Source: Pogostemon cablin
Taxonomy: Eukaryota > Streptophyta > Magnoliopsida > Lamiales > Lamiaceae
Length of the DNA stretch: 64,000 bases
Assembly (NCBI GenBank): GCA_023678885.1
Contig: CM043013.1
Location: 23,096,791-23,160,790 of the forward strand
Reading direction: 5' to 3'
Part shown: one piece after another, positions 22,451-35,941 of the stretch
Layout: every line of letters starts with the position of its first letter
Position numbering within the stretch: the first letter of the stretch is position 1
The notes under the pieces: model-generated
Told to the model about the DNA's origin: nothing
Databases searched by the model: none
Seen by the model: only the letters and a program-made list of their open reading frames with translations
Program-made: the position numbers and the translations under genes

Positions 22451-23285
22451 AAGGAGGGTTTTACATTTATTAGGTGGCATCATGAAAATAATTTTGGCAT
22501 GATGTGTCATTTTTATAGATTTTTTTTTATTTTTTGATGATAAACTTGCTTAGAAGAGAAGATAATATATTTACTTTATTTTAAATAACCAATCAAAATA
22601 TTTCATTTTTCTTTATTTTATTTAAAAAATTTACCAAAAACTTTAAGTGTTTTTAACTTTTATTTTTAAATCGGATTTATATAAAAATTATATCAAATTA
22701 ATTGTCTTTTCATGATCGTTAATTTGAAATCATATTACCAATAATATATGATTGGAGAAATAGACTATTAAGTTTAACAAAAATTTCTATATTTTAAAAT
22801 ATTCTTTAATAAAATATATTAATAAATAAAATATTTTTAGAAGCAATAAGAAATTATTTAATATATTTCATCAATTTATCCTTAGAATTTTTAAGTTTAA
22901 TAAATTTAGTTAATTATAAAATCCTAAATAAGGAATTTCATGAAAAAAAATAAATTTTAGTTTAATATTAATTAATTTTCATAATTTTTTTATCGTTAAT
23001 TATTTATTTTATATTTATTTTATTATATTAAATATTTTATCCTTAATTATACAAAAAATTATAATTGTTATATACATTTATTAATTTTATTATTAAACGA
23101 TAATAGTTAGGAATGGTAATTAGATAAGCATTTTCAAGTGCTCGTTCTATCCAAATCTTAATAAGGCGGGTATGGATAGTTGTAAACAGATTTGAGACGG
23201 ATACAGATAGTTGTAAAAATCTCATTAGGGTTTGGAATGGGTATTGATAATACCTTAATGCCCAAGGGTACACCATTTATATATA

Positions 23286-23520
23286 CTCCCTCCGTCCACT
23301 TGATACGTATCTATTTCGCCATTTTGGTCTGTTTCATTACAAAGAATCAATTTCCTTTTTTAGATTGATGTGACCTCTCATGGCCCCACACTCAACACTT
23401 ATACAACTACCCACTACACTTTAAAATATTATTTCTCTCATCTCAAAATACATTAAATTATTATACTCCTTAATCCACATGCAAAAAATAAATGGTTACG
23501 TTTCAAGGGGACGGATGGAG
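23286..23520. mobile_element. Stowaway-like MITE 1
   Basis: The 235-bp element starts CTCCCTCCGTCC and ends GGACGGATGGAG, with TA target duplications at 23284-23285 and 23521-23522. The inverted ends are the Tc1/mariner (Stowaway) type. There is no coding capacity. Confidence 0.9.
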
Positions 23521-23764
23521 TATATATAGACACACACACATAAAGTTTAGGGTGTAAGACCGTCTTAGGTGAGTGCTTATGTCATAAGTATAAAAAGTAA
23601 TAATTTCTATAATGGAAAGTGATACTCAATTAACGAAAAGTGATAATATTATTTTATGAATAATTTATAATATAAATGAAAATTAATCGATAAAATTTTA
23701 TAATAAAAGTGATAACAATTCCTAGTGAAAGTGTTATCACCATCCCTCAAGGACCATTAAATTT

Positions 23765-23885
23765 CTCAATCGAATACATCTTTCGGATACTCCAACCAAA
23801 TACACTATATTGTTCGGGTATTACAACCAAACACAATATGAAATTGAATACATCTTTCGGGTACTACAATCGAACACAATATAAA
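23765..23885. repeat. Short tandem repeat of ~50 bp
   Basis: About two and a half diverged copies are present, of the form GAATACATCTTTCGG followed by TACTMCAACC and AAACACAATAT. It lies between the two MITEs inside the Helitron. Confidence 0.6.
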
Positions 23886-23927
23886 ATCTTAATTATTAGA
23901 ATATTTATAACTTATTTATTTTGAATA

Positions 23928-24152
23928 CTCCCTCCGTCTGCTCCAAAGAGTCCCATTTTTCCATTTTGGGCATCCATCCCCAAGGGTCTTATTTTCTTTT
24001 TTACATATATGGGACCCACACACCCACTAATACACCTAAAAAATGAGACCCATACCTCCACTAATGCAATTATCCACTATACAATAAATAATAATACTCC
24101 TTAATCCACGTGTCAAAAAGCAAATGGCACCCATTGTGGTAGACGGAGGGAG
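23928..24152. mobile_element. Stowaway-like MITE 2
   Basis: The 225-bp element starts CTCCCTCCGTC and ends GACGGAGGGAG, with TA duplications at 23926-23927 and 24153-24154. The interior (GAGTCCCATTTTTCCATTTTGG) differs from MITE 1, so it is a separate family member. Confidence 0.9.
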
Positions 24153-24674
24153 TATTTTAAATTAATTATTTTTTTAATACGTTTAGCAAATTTGAATATA
24201 CAAATAGCTGATTCCATAAAAAATTCAAATATCCCGCGTGTTACGCGGGCTTCTTACTAGTTACTATAGCAGATTTTTTTATTACTTACGTGTCGTTTCT
24301 TAAGCTAATGACGATTGTTTTAATTATTAATTTTTTTAATTTTTTTTAATTTTTCTTATTTACTCCCAATTAGTTTTTCTTATTAAATAGTATTTCTTTT
24401 TTAAATATTGTTTTTCCATTTCTCTTTGAGATGGTGATTAATTAAATTTCAAATATTTATTTAACTATTTATCATAGAATAACTCAATTGAAGTGCAACG
24501 TATTTAGAATAAAAAGCATACAAAAAATTTTAAACACAACAACACTATATTCAGTATTTTGAAAGAAATATCATATTTTTAAATGATAATATTAATAAGT
24601 TCGAAAAAATAACCAAGAAGCAACTAAATATTATTGGACGAAAAGCAGAATCAGCGGCAAAGTAAAAAGAAAAA

Positions 24675-24701
24675 GCGCCAAACTTGAAAATTTCCGCCAA
24701 A
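24675..24701. promoter_or_regulatory. Two E2F-like sites
   Basis: GCGCCAAA (24675-24682) and CCGCCAAA (24694-24701) read TTTGGCGC and TTTGGCGG on the other strand. Both fit the E2F consensus TTTSSCGS of S-phase plant promoters. They lie about 360 bp upstream of the first exon-like donor site. Two sites within 27 bp is suggestive but not proof. Confidence 0.4.
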
Positions 24702-27080
24702 ATCAAACAAGACCTAATTGTAGCTTACATGAATAATGAGCTTCATGTGGTGTCATTTGTTGGGGGTAACGGGCACAGTAGAAGTGCTTTTCCTGAAATT
24801 ATATTTGATACTCGTTATATTGCTCGTTTGCTCGCTTATTTCTCAAATTGATAATGATAGTGGCCATAAACTGCTCGCCGCTGAGAGATGAGAAATTATT
24901 TGAGTATTTGTACACAAATATATTCAATCTCCACTGAACATCAATCGATTCCAAAGTTAAGGACGTCTCTTGGCGCTTTCATGGACATCCCTCCAAAGGT
25001 GTCCCCGACGCTTTAATGGAGTCTATCACATTATAACAATTCCACCAAATGGTTCTTCATTCAGGTAAATCTTTTATTCCTTGTCTATATCTCCTATTCT
25101 CTTCGCTTTAAGTGTGAATTTAACAAATATTTTGTACTAATTTGACATTTAAAAATTGGTAGAATTTCCATATTTGACTAGCAATTATCGTGAAACAAAA
25201 AAATCAGAGAGTTTCCAAAATGGATGAAAATTTTGTTCCATTTCTTGGTTGAAGAATGTCTTTAAGTAAGGATACATTGTTTCAAGCGAGATCGAACTAG
25301 TGGATTCAGGGTTGGTTTTAGGTAATGCACTAGGTTTATTATTTTTTGCCTAATGAGTTTCTTCTATTTAATATATGTTATTTTATCCACGCATTTGAAA
25401 TATGTGATTCATTAGAGGCATATACTAATTAATTTATTGGCTTCTGTATCTTTGCTATTCCATGTTAGTTCATCTAGAGAATAGATTTGAATAAATTATG
25501 GTTGTAATTCATTTCTATATTTTGATATTTTTGTATATTGGCAATCTTAGATGAGTTGGATTAGCTCGAGAGTAATACAATATTTTAATTTAGATTATAT
25601 TTTAACACTATTGATTATTGAGAAAGTATTTATATTTCAGCCAACAGTAAATACAAGCATGCACTTTACTGTAGTTTAACAACAAGAAGATTTGTCGGTA
25701 TGATTTTGAAATTGTGTTTATCTCTTTCTCCACTCTGCTCGCTGAAATATAGTAGTTTCGTAAATGTTGAATTTTTTTTATTTTGTAAATGTGACTGAAC
25801 TAACTTCGTTACTTTTAGTTTTTAACTTACCTTGAATATTTGGACTGCAAGTATTTGATCTGATATCAAGAGATAAAGAACTACCTGTTATATTGCTATG
25901 TTTTGATTTCCACTTTTTCTTGCTTCTTACTGACTGTTTAACCGTCCCTTTACTTGTTTGATAATTTTTTGTCGATTCAAATCCATTTCAATTTTCATAT
26001 CTAATTGAAATTTAGCTAGACAATTGAAAATTTGGAAAAATGTTAATTAAGGTAAAGCTGGGCGACTTAAATATAGATGGAAGTTTGGTTTTTGTACCTA
26101 ATTCATAATTTGGTTGAAAAGTAATAGAAAAGGATGTTCCACTTATACTTACAATAATAAGTTTTAATTAGTGTTATTCACATTATTATGTTCCCTAATC
26201 CTAATTTAAATTGTTGATTTGGAATAGATGGCTCAAGCGTAGTTCTATGGTGTCCGCTAAAAATTGCACATTTTGAGAAAGCAACTAAACGTCAGCTAAA
26301 TACAAATATGATGAAAGTGTTAGTCTGGCTGGGTCATCAAGGATAAACAGTTTCTCTGTAACTTATAAAATATTTTACTTTCTCCAATTAGAGTCTTGCT
26401 AATTGCCTATAATTTTGTTCCTTTGTCCTAACTTTTAGTGCTACTTTCTACCATTTGTTCCTGATCAGACTTAGCATTTAAACTTTTCTTGTTGAGTCAA
26501 TTATTAATATTTTTTGAAAGGTGACTGACTTTGTTTCATTGTACAGTGACTTTTTCTTGAATATTGACACAATTATTTCTCATTGTATATGTTATTTGAA
26601 TTATTACGTGATATGGCGGATGAGAATCCTATCATGGTCAAATGGAGAGGCTTCTAGATTCTGTAAAGGAAATGGAAGATTCAATTGATGTTAATATCAG
26701 GTTTACCTCTATTTTCCTATTTATTTTCATTACAATGCTGATGAGCTTCTAATGACAATTTAATGCACCTAGAGAAAAACAACATTGGAGGTACCAAGTT
26801 AAGAGTAGGACCTAATTTATATTTCTATTACTCTTTTTTTAATGGAAAAGGAAAATACATAATAATTATAATAAACAGGACTTAAAACCAAGTTTCAATT
26901 CTGAGAATAAAGCAAAGGATTTGATAAGATCAATCATTTATCTCTCGCCTGTAATAGCTAGTGTACTTGATAAGGAGCAAGTGCATAGAACAATATGTAA
27001 TGAAGAAATGATATGTTTATTTATCTTAGGAAACAACAAATATGCTGATATAATACATGAATTTGGCCAGATTATCATAG

Positions 27081-27173
27081 ATGTCTTTTAAACCGAGTGT
27101 AGCTATTGTTGCCAGAACATGGAACTTATTTGGACAAGGTCATACAGAGTTTGTACAGCAATACCTATCTCAG
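27081..27173 (+). pseudogene. Candidate orphan exon
   Basis: An open stretch of 31 codons is bounded by ATCATAG| on the left and CTCAG|GTAGAA on the right. It reads like real protein (KPSVAIVARTWNLFGQGH, then TEFVQQYLSQ) and its composition differs from the flanks. I do not recognise the family. With the two upstream exon-like stretches it may belong to one split gene, but no continuous model can be built from the sequence alone. Confidence 0.35.
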
Positions 27174-28078
27174 GTAGAATATTAATTTGTAAATTAAGAA
27201 ACATAATCTCCAAGTTGATGGAAGATTTATTTAATTTTTACTCTATTTGGATATTAAACTAACATAAACATCAGCATACTTGTAGGAAAAAATAAAAATA
27301 AAAACTTTTGAAAGAAGAGCTGTTGACGTAGATATCCACAATTTATACTAATTAGTAGCTAGAGACTAGAGTGTAAATTACTTGGAAAAAAGGTATCAAA
27401 TTTTCAATAGTCACATTCTACTATAAAAAGCCTGTTCTATAAATTTCTACCATTTTATTTAAGAGTGTAATGTTTCAAATTATATTAAGCTATCATTTAG
27501 AAGCTGAATCATTTGGAAAATTAGATGGGGATGGGTTGTTTGTATGTTCAATGCAATTAATTGTACTTGTCTCCAAAATGTGTATGGTTTGATTGAAATT
27601 GTTGTAGTTCATTTATTAAGTTGAGTGCAGTTGTTCACTGAAATGAATTGAACAGCAGGTATAAATTATGAAATTTAGTGAAGAGGGTGAGTATTTTCTG
27701 AATTGTTTAGAGATAAAATCGAATCTTTTGTTGTGGTGAAAAGCTACTGCTATGAAGTTATGTTTATATAAAATTTATTAGCTTTATGTGTTCGTGGCTT
27801 ATCTTTACCTTACATATTTTACAGGGCTGAACAATTTTTCACTTGCTTTTTAGTTTTACGTACATTATTGGAACACATTTTCGTCTTGTCTTCAATGCAT
27901 TGTTTCATTCTTCGATTAATATAATGTTGCAATAACTTATGTTTTGTATATTTGCTTGCTTATTTTAGTGGAAAATCAAGTATGATAACCTTTTTGTCTT
28001 TTCATGGATTTTTTTTAAATCACTTTAGATGCATTCATAATTATTTTTAAATGCATTTTTCTTGAATAAATAACTACA

Positions 28079-28345
28079 TTGAAGACAAGAAACCAAGGAG
28101 CCTTGCATCTCTTAGGATCATTAACATTGTTAAAAGGTATGCCTTTTAAGGATTCACTCTCAAAAGAAAGAAGTCCTTTTAAAAATATTAGTTTTTCTAA
28201 TTCATCGACTGCTCATATTGATCAAAACAACATTATTAAGTTTCAGGATTTAAACCCAAATAATAAATACATCGAGATGGATTTTCATTATTTTTTATAC
28301 GTATTTGGATCAAGAAAAAATTCAGCCGCAATAAGGGTTGTTTAG
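28079..28345 (+). other. Unknown ORF at the satellite border
   Basis: An 88-codon frame starts at a TTG and contains GALHLLGSLTLLKGMPFKDS and NKYIEMDFHYFLYVFGSRK. It ends immediately before the satellite array. There is no ATG at the start, so if real it is an exon or fragment. It may be chance. Confidence 0.25.
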
Positions 28346-28348
28346 CTG

Positions 28349-31300
28349 TGTTGATGATATGTGGCTCAGTAGATATTGGAACTATTAACCAACTACTAGA
28401 CCGACCAACCGACCAACCCTATGCGGAACTCTAACCTGACGGATCTAGAAGTAGCAATGGGGAACATTTGCAAAACGACTGATCTAGAAATAGTAAAGAG
28501 GGACCTTTGGAAAATAGACGCGATAAATGAAATCTCATTATCAAGTTTATAGTGCGATTGATCGATGATATGTGGGTCAATAGATAATGGAACTATTAAC
28601 CGACCACCAGACTAACCCTACTGTAGAACTACTACCCGACTGATCCAGAAATAATAAAAAGGGACCTTCAAAAAATAGACGCGTAAAAAATTAATCTCAT
28701 TATCAAGTTTACCAAACGATCGATCGATGATATGTGGGACGGTAGACGTTGGAACTATGTACCAACCACCTGTCCAACCAACTGACCTACCTTATTGTAG
28801 AATTCCTACCCGACTGATTTAGAAATAGCAAAGGGGGACCTTTGGAAAATAGACGCGATAAAATGTAATCTCATTATCAAGTTTACATTGTGATTGGTCG
28901 ATGATATGTTGGTCAATAGACATTGGAACTATTAATCGACCACCAGACCGACCAACCGACTAACCCTACTGTAGAACTAAAACCTGACTAATCTAGAAAT
29001 AGAAAAGAGGGACCTTTGGAAAATAGACGCGTTAAAAATTAATCTCATTATCGAGTTTACAGGGCGATCGATCGATGATATGTAGGACGGTAGACATTGG
29101 AACTATTGACCAACCACCTGACCGACCGACCGACCCTACTGTAGAACATCAACCCAACTAATCTGAAAATAGCAAAGTGAAACTTTTGAAAAATAGATGC
29201 GATAAAATATAATCTCGTTAACCGACCAACCCTACTGTAGAACTCCTACCCGAGTGATCTAGAAATAGAAAAGGGGGACCTTTGAAAAAACTGTAGAACT
29301 TCTACCCGACTGATTTAGAAATAGCAAATAAAGACCTTAGGAAAATAGACGCGATAAAATGTAATTTAATCATCAAGTTTCCAGTGCAATTGGTTGATTA
29401 TATGTGGGTTGATAGACATTGGAACTATTAACTGACCACCAGACCGACCAACCGACTAACCATACTATAGAACTGCTACCCGAATGATCTAAAAAAAGCA
29501 AAGAGGGACCTCTGCAAAATAGACTTTGGAACTATTAAACTATCGGTCTATGATATGTGGGTCGGTCTATGATATGTGGGTCGGTAGACATTGGAACTAT
29601 GAAACGACCACCAGATTGACCAACTAACCAACCTTACCATAGAACTAATACCCGACTGATCTAGAAATAGCAAAGGGGGATCTTTGGAAAATAGACACGT
29701 TAAAAGTTAATCTCATTATCAAGATTTTATATGGCCATCGGTCAATGTTATGTGTGTTGGTAGATGTTGGAATTATTAACCGACTACCAAACCGACCAAC
29801 CGACTGAACCTACTTAAGAACTCCTACTCGATTGATCAATAAAATGTAAAGGGTTCCTTTGGAAAATAGACGCGATAAAAAGCAATCTCATTATCAAGTT
29901 TACAGGGTGATCGATCGATGATATGTGGGTCTGTACACATAGGAACTATTAACCGACCACTAGACCGACCAACCGACCAATCCTACTATGGAAATCCTAC
30001 TAGACTGATCTAGAAATAACAAAGGGGGACCTTTGGAAAAACTGTAGAACTCCTGCCTGACTGATCTAGATATAGAAAAGGGACCTTAAAAAAATAGACG
30101 CGATAAAATGTAATCTTATTATCAAGTTACAGGGCGATTGGTCGATAATATGTCGATCAGTAGACATTAGAACTATTAACCGACTACCAAACATACCAAT
30201 CTACCAGCCCCATTGTAGAATTTCTACCTGACTTATATAAAAATAGTATAGGGAGACATTTAAAAAATAGATGTGTTAAAATTTAATCTCATAATCAAGC
30301 TTACAGGGCGATCGGTCGATGATATATGGGTCGGTAGACGTTGGAACTATTAACGGACCAACTGACCGACCCTACTTGGAACTCTTACCTGATTGATCTA
30401 AAAATTAAGAAGGGGGGGCCTTTAGAAAATAGACGCGTTAAAAATTAATCTCATTATTAAGTTTACAAGGTGATCGGTAGATGATATGTGGGTCGGTAGA
30501 TGATGGAACTATTAACCGACAACCTGACCAACTGACTGACTGACCCTACTATGAAACACCTACCCAACTGATCTAGAAATAGAAATGGAGGACCTGGAAA
30601 AGGCTTGATAAAAAGTAATCTCGTTAACTGAAAAACCCTACTATAGAACTTTTACCTGAGTGATCTGAAAATAGCAAAGGGGGACCTTTGAAAAATAGAC
30701 GCGATAAAATGTAATCTCATTATAAAGCTTACAGTGCGATTAGTAGATGATTTGTCAGTTGATAGACATTGGAACTATTTACGAAAACCAGATCGACAAA
30801 TCCTACAGCTGAATTGCTACCCGACTGATATAGAAATAGTAGAGGAAGACCTTTGAAAAATTGACGCGTTAAAAATTTATCTAATTATCAAGTTTATAGG
30901 ATGATCGTTCGATTATATGTAGGTCAGTAGACGGTTAAACTTTTAACCAACCACCTAACCGACCAACCGACCGACCCTAGTGTGGAACTCATACCCAACT
31001 GATCTAGAAATAATAAAGGGGGACCTTTGAAAAATAGACGCGATAAAATACAATCTCGTTAACCGACCAACCATTCTGTAGAACTCCTACCCGAGTGATC
31101 TACAACTAGCAAAGGGGGACCTTTGGAAAAACTGTAGAACTTCTACCCGACTGATCTTGAAATAACAAATAAAGACCTTTGAAAAATAAACGCGATAAAA
31201 TGTAATTTCATTATCAAGTTTATAGTGCGATTAGTTGATGATATGTGGGTTGATGGAATTGGAACTATTAACCGACCACCAGACCGACCAATCGACTAAC

Positions 31301-34300
31301 CATACTATAGAACTGCTACCCGACGGATCTAAAAATAGCAAAGAGGAATCTCTGAAAAATAGACGCATTAAAAATTAATCTCATTATCAAGTTTACAAGG
31401 TGATCGATCGATGATATGTGGGTCGGTAGATATTAAAACTATTAAACGACCACCAGACAGACCAACCAACCAATCCTACCGTTGAACTCCTACCCGACTG
31501 ATCTAAAAATGCAAAGGGGGACCTTTGAAAAATAGACACGTTAAAAGTTAATCTCATTATCAAGATTTCACAGGGCCAACGGTCAATATTATGTGTGTCG
31601 GTATACGTTGGAATTATTTACCGACTACAAAACTGACCAATCGACCAACCCTACTTAAGAACTCCTACCAGACTGATCGATAATACGCAAAGTGGGATCT
31701 TTTGAAAATAGACGCGATAAAAAATAATCTTATTATCAAGTTTATAGGGCGATCGATCGATAATATGTGGGTCGGTAGATATTAGAACTATTAATCGACC
31801 ACTAGACCGACCAACCGACCAATCCTACTGTAGAACTCCTACCCGACTGATTTAGAAATAGCAAATGGGGACTTTTGGAAAATTTGTAGAACTCCTAAAT
31901 GACTGATCTAGATATAGCAGCGAAAGACCTTAGAAAAATAGACGCGATAAAATGTAATCTTATTATCAAGTTATAGGGCGATCGATCGATGATATGTGGG
32001 TCGGTGGACATTAGAACTACTAACCGACCACCAGACCGACCAACCGACTAGCCCTACTACAGAATTATTACCTGAATTATATAGAATAGTAGAGGGAGAT
32101 ATTTAGAAAATAGACGCGTTAAAAGTTAATCTCATTATCAAGTTTACAAGGCGATCGGTCTATGATATGTGGGTCGGTAGACATTGGAATTATTAACCGA
32201 CCACCTGGCCGACCTTACTGTGAAACACCTACCCGACTGATCTAGAAATTTAGAAGGGGGACCTTAAGAAAAGAGACGAGTTAAAAATTAATCTCATTAT
32301 CAAGTTACAGGGCGATCGATCGATGATATGTGAGTCGATAGACGTTGGAACTATTAACCGACCACTTGACTGGCCAACTGACCCACCCTACTACGGAATT
32401 CCTACCTGACTGATCTAGAAATAGCAGGACCTTTGGAAAATAGATGTGATAAAAATTAATCTCGTTAACTGGCAAACCCTGCTATAGAATTCCTACCCGG
32501 CTGATCTAGAAATATCAAAGGGGACCTTGGGAAAATAACACGATAAAAAGTAATCTCATTATCAAGTTTACAGGATGATTGGTCGATGATATGTGGGTCG
32601 GTAAATGTTGGAACTATTAACTGACCATAAGACCGACCGACCCTACTATGGAACTCCTACCGGACTGATCTAAAAATAGGAAAGGGGGACCTTTGAAAAA
32701 TAGACGCCTTAAAAATTAATCTCATTATCAAGTTACAGGACGATCGATCGATGATATGTGGTTCGGTAGACGTTAAAACTATTAGCCGACCACCTGACCA
32801 ACCAACCGACTGACCCTAATGTGGAACTCCTACACGACTGATCTAGAAATAGCGAAGGGGAACCATTGGAAAATAGATGCGATAAAAAGTAATCTCGGTA
32901 ACTGACCGACCCTACTATATAACTCCTACCCAACTGATCTAGAAATAGCAAAGGGGGACCTTTGGACAATAGACGTGATAAAAGGTAATCTTATTATCAA
33001 GTTTACAAGGCAATCGGTCAATGATATATGGTTGGTAGACATTGGAACTATAAACTAACTACAAGACAGAACAACCTTCCAACCCTACTGTGGAAATCCT
33101 AATCGACTGAAATAGAAATAGCAAATGGGGACCTTTGGAAAAACTATAGAACACCTACCCGACTGATCTAGAAATAACAAGGGGAGACCTTTTAAAAATA
33201 GACACGATAAAATGTGATCTCATTATCTAGTTATAGGGTGATCTGTTGATGATATGTGGGTCGGTAGACATTGGAACTATTAACCGACCAACCCTACTGT
33301 AGAATAGCCACCCGACTGATATAGAAATAGAAGTGGGAGACCTATGGAAAATAGATGCATCAAAATTTATTCTCATTATAAAGTTTACAGGGCAATAGGT
33401 CGATGATATGTTGGTCGGTAGATGTTGTAACTATGAACCTACCACTTAACTGACCCTATTGTGGAAATCCTGCCGGACTGATCAAAAAATAGCAAAGGTG
33501 AATATTTGTAAAATTAACGTGTTCAAAATTAATTTCGTTATCAAATTTACAGGGCGATCGGTCGATGATATATGCATCAGTAGATGATGGAACTATTAAC
33601 CGACCACCTGACCGACTAACAGACTGATCCTACTATGAAACTCCTACCCGACTAATCTAGAAATAATAAAGGGGGACCTTTAGAAAATAGACACGGTAAA
33701 AAGTAATCTCATTAACCGACAAACCCTACTGTAGAACTCCTACACGACTGATCTAGAAATAGCAAAGGGAGACCTTTGGAAAATAGGCGCGATAAAAAGT
33801 AATATTAATATCAAGTTTATAAGGTGATCAGTTTATGATACGCGGATCAGTAGATATTGGAACTATTCACCGAACACCAGACCGACTAATCGACCAACCC
33901 TACTGTGGAACTCCTTCCCGACTGATCTAGAAATAGCAAGCGAGGACTTTTCAAAAAACCTTAGAACTCCTACTCAACTGATCTAGAAATAGGAAAGGGA
34001 GACTGTTGAAAAATAGACGCTATAAAATATGATCTCATTAACATGTTTTCAAGGCGATCGATGGATGATATGTGGATCGGTAGACATTGAAACTATTAAC
34101 CTACCACCAGACCGACCAACCGACCAACCCTACTATAGAATTGCTACCCGAATGATATAGAAATAGCAAAGGTAGAGCTTTGGAAAATAGACGCGTTAAA
34201 AATTAATCTCATTATCAAGTTTACAGGGCGATCGATCGATGATATATGGGTCGGTTGACGTTGGAACTATTAACCTACCACCTGACCGAACAACCGACCG

Positions 34301-35120
34301 ACCCTACTTTGGAATTCTTAACGGAATGATCTAAAAATAGCAAAGGGGGACCTTTGGAAATAAGACGTATTAAAAATTAATCTCATTATCAAGTTCATAT
34401 GGCGATCACTCGATGATATGTGGGTCGATAGATGTTGAAACTGTTAACCAACCGCCTAACCAACCAACCGACCAACTTTACTATAGAACTCCTACCCGAC
34501 TGATCTAGAAATGGCAAAGGGGGACCTTTGGAAAATAGACTCGATAAAAGGTAATCTTGTTAACCGACAAACCCTACTGTATAATTCCTACCCGACTGAT
34601 CTAGAAATAGCAATGGGGGACCTTTTTAAAATAGACGCGATAAAAGTAATCTCATTATAAAGTTTATAGGGCGATCGATCGATGATATGTGAGTCAGTAG
34701 ACATTGGAATAATTCACTAAACACCAGACCGACCAACCCTACTGTGGAACTCCTACCCTACTGATCTAGAAATAGCAAATGGGGACCTTTGGAAAAACTG
34801 TAGAACTCCTACCTGACTGATCTTGAAATAGCAAAAGGAGAACTTTGAAAAATAGACGCGATACGGTGTGATCTTGTTATCAAGTTTACAGGGCGATCGG
34901 TCGATGATATATGGGTCGCTAGATATTGAAATATTAACCGACCACTAGACTGACCAACCGACCACCAGACCGACCAAATGACCAATCTTATTGTAGAATT
35001 GCTACCTGACTGATCTGGAAATAGCAGAGGGAGACCTTTTGAAAATAGATGCGTTAAAAATTAATCTCATTCTCAAGTTTACAGGGCGATCGGTTGATGA
35101 TATTTGGGTCAGTTAACATT
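28349..35120. repeat. 174-bp satellite array, left block
   Basis: Tandem diverged monomers are built around GATCTAGAAATAGCAAAG, ACCTTTGGAAAATAGACGCG, ATCTCATTATCAAGTTTACA, GGGCGATCGATCGATGATAT, GTGGGTCGGTAGAC and AACTATTAACCGACCACC, then a (CCGACCAA)-rich part and AACTCCTACCCGACT. Monomers come in three lengths: about 174 bp (L), about 95 bp (M, with the ATTATCAAG...GGAACT part missing) and about 58 bp (S, lacking still more). From about 32.8 kb they follow the order M-L-S-L-L-L. One unit runs from 33652 to 34498, 846 bp. Confidence 0.9.
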
Positions 35121-35941
35121 TGTACCAATGATTAGAAAACCGAACCAAAGGCCAAACCTGTTAAGGTAACAGTTCGAGGTTTAACCGGTCGACTGGTTCA
35201 ACCAGATGGTTCAACCAGAAAATTAAATTTTATATTTTTTAATTATATTTTAAAACTATTATTAAAATATAATATAATAAATAAGTTTTTTATATAAACA
35301 TGAATAACCTAAAATCCAAAGCCCAAACCCAGACACTTTTATTTTATAGGCCCAATCCAGTTAAGAGTATTAAAAGAAATAGAAGTAGGGTTGTCTTCCA
35401 TAATCAGCAGCCTGCGACCGCTCTATTTCTCTCTCTCTCTACAGCGCTATCAATTTCTCGTTTTCTCTCTCACTTGACAAAGTTCTCTTACACTCTTTCT
35501 CTCTTACCAGAGCCATAGATGTTTGTATGGCACGATGGTCTAAAATTTTGTAGGGATCCGATGGCTTGAGGTTCGATCGCTTGACGTATCCGAGCAACCT
35601 TTTTATTTTTTATTATTTCTCTTACTCTCAAATTGTTGTTTGCAACAATAAGTTGAGTGTAATAACTTAATAATTTCTAAATATTGAGATTGAGGAGGTT
35701 TCAATTTTGAATTTCTTCATTGAGATAATACATGCATACACAACAGCTTATCTCAATGTTTTAATTTTTATTTATTATACCGAACTGGTAGTTTCTGGTT
35801 ATCTCATTCTCCCGATTCAACATTTTTTTTGGTTTAACCGCAAAAATGGTTATGGGGTGCTTTCAGAACGGTTCCCAAATCGGTTCTCAGTTGAACTGGT
35901 TCAACTAGTCTGTCCAGTCCAATTTTAAGAACACTAGTTTT
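35121..35941. mobile_element. 0.8-kb insertion in the satellite, probable non-autonomous DNA transposon
   Basis: Satellite sequence stops inside a monomer and resumes at the matching position after 821 bp. The left end has GTCGACTGGTTCAACCAG and the right end GTTGAACTGGTTCAACTAG plus GTCCAGTCCAATTTTAAGAA, which gives imperfect inverted ends. The interior is AT-rich on the left, then has a CT-rich stretch at 35430-35510. There is no transposase frame, and no clear target duplication was found, so the class is uncertain. Confidence 0.55.

Larger units (their letters stand above)
22384..24260 (+). mobile_element. Non-autonomous Helitron (5' end approximate)
   Basis: The 3' end is diagnostic. 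A GC-rich hairpin CCCGCGT-gtt-ACGCGGG (24233-24249) is followed seven bases later by CTAG (24257-24260) and a host T. The 5' region after the AT run (AAGGAGGGTTTTACATTT, then GGTGGCATCATGA and GGCATGATGTGTCAT) resembles the starts of plant Helitrons. There is no Rep/helicase coding sequence, so it is non-autonomous. It is about 1.9 kb and carries two MITEs. The 5' TC end could not be fixed because of the microsatellite. Confidence 0.8.
24261..28348. other. Low-repeat region with exon-like fragments
   Basis: This is about 4 kb without element termini or satellite. It is AT-rich and intron-like. Exon-like stretches ending in AG|GT sites occur near 24950-25064, 26625-26700 (frame ending SVKEMEDSIDVNIR) and 27081-27173. 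A minus-strand gene is not supported. It may be a decayed or captured plant gene on the plus strand. I could not identify the protein. Confidence 0.4.

Noticed and set aside
23043..23276. 77-codon minus-strand frame in the Helitron
   Set aside because: AT-rich, no recognisable domain and no splice or start context.
32733..32969. 78-codon minus-strand frame in the satellite
   Set aside because: Not present in neighbouring monomers. A chance frame in repetitive DNA.
35300..35928. Two 72-73-codon frames in the 35-kb insertion
   Set aside because: Low-complexity CT-rich or hydrophobic strings without transposase motifs.
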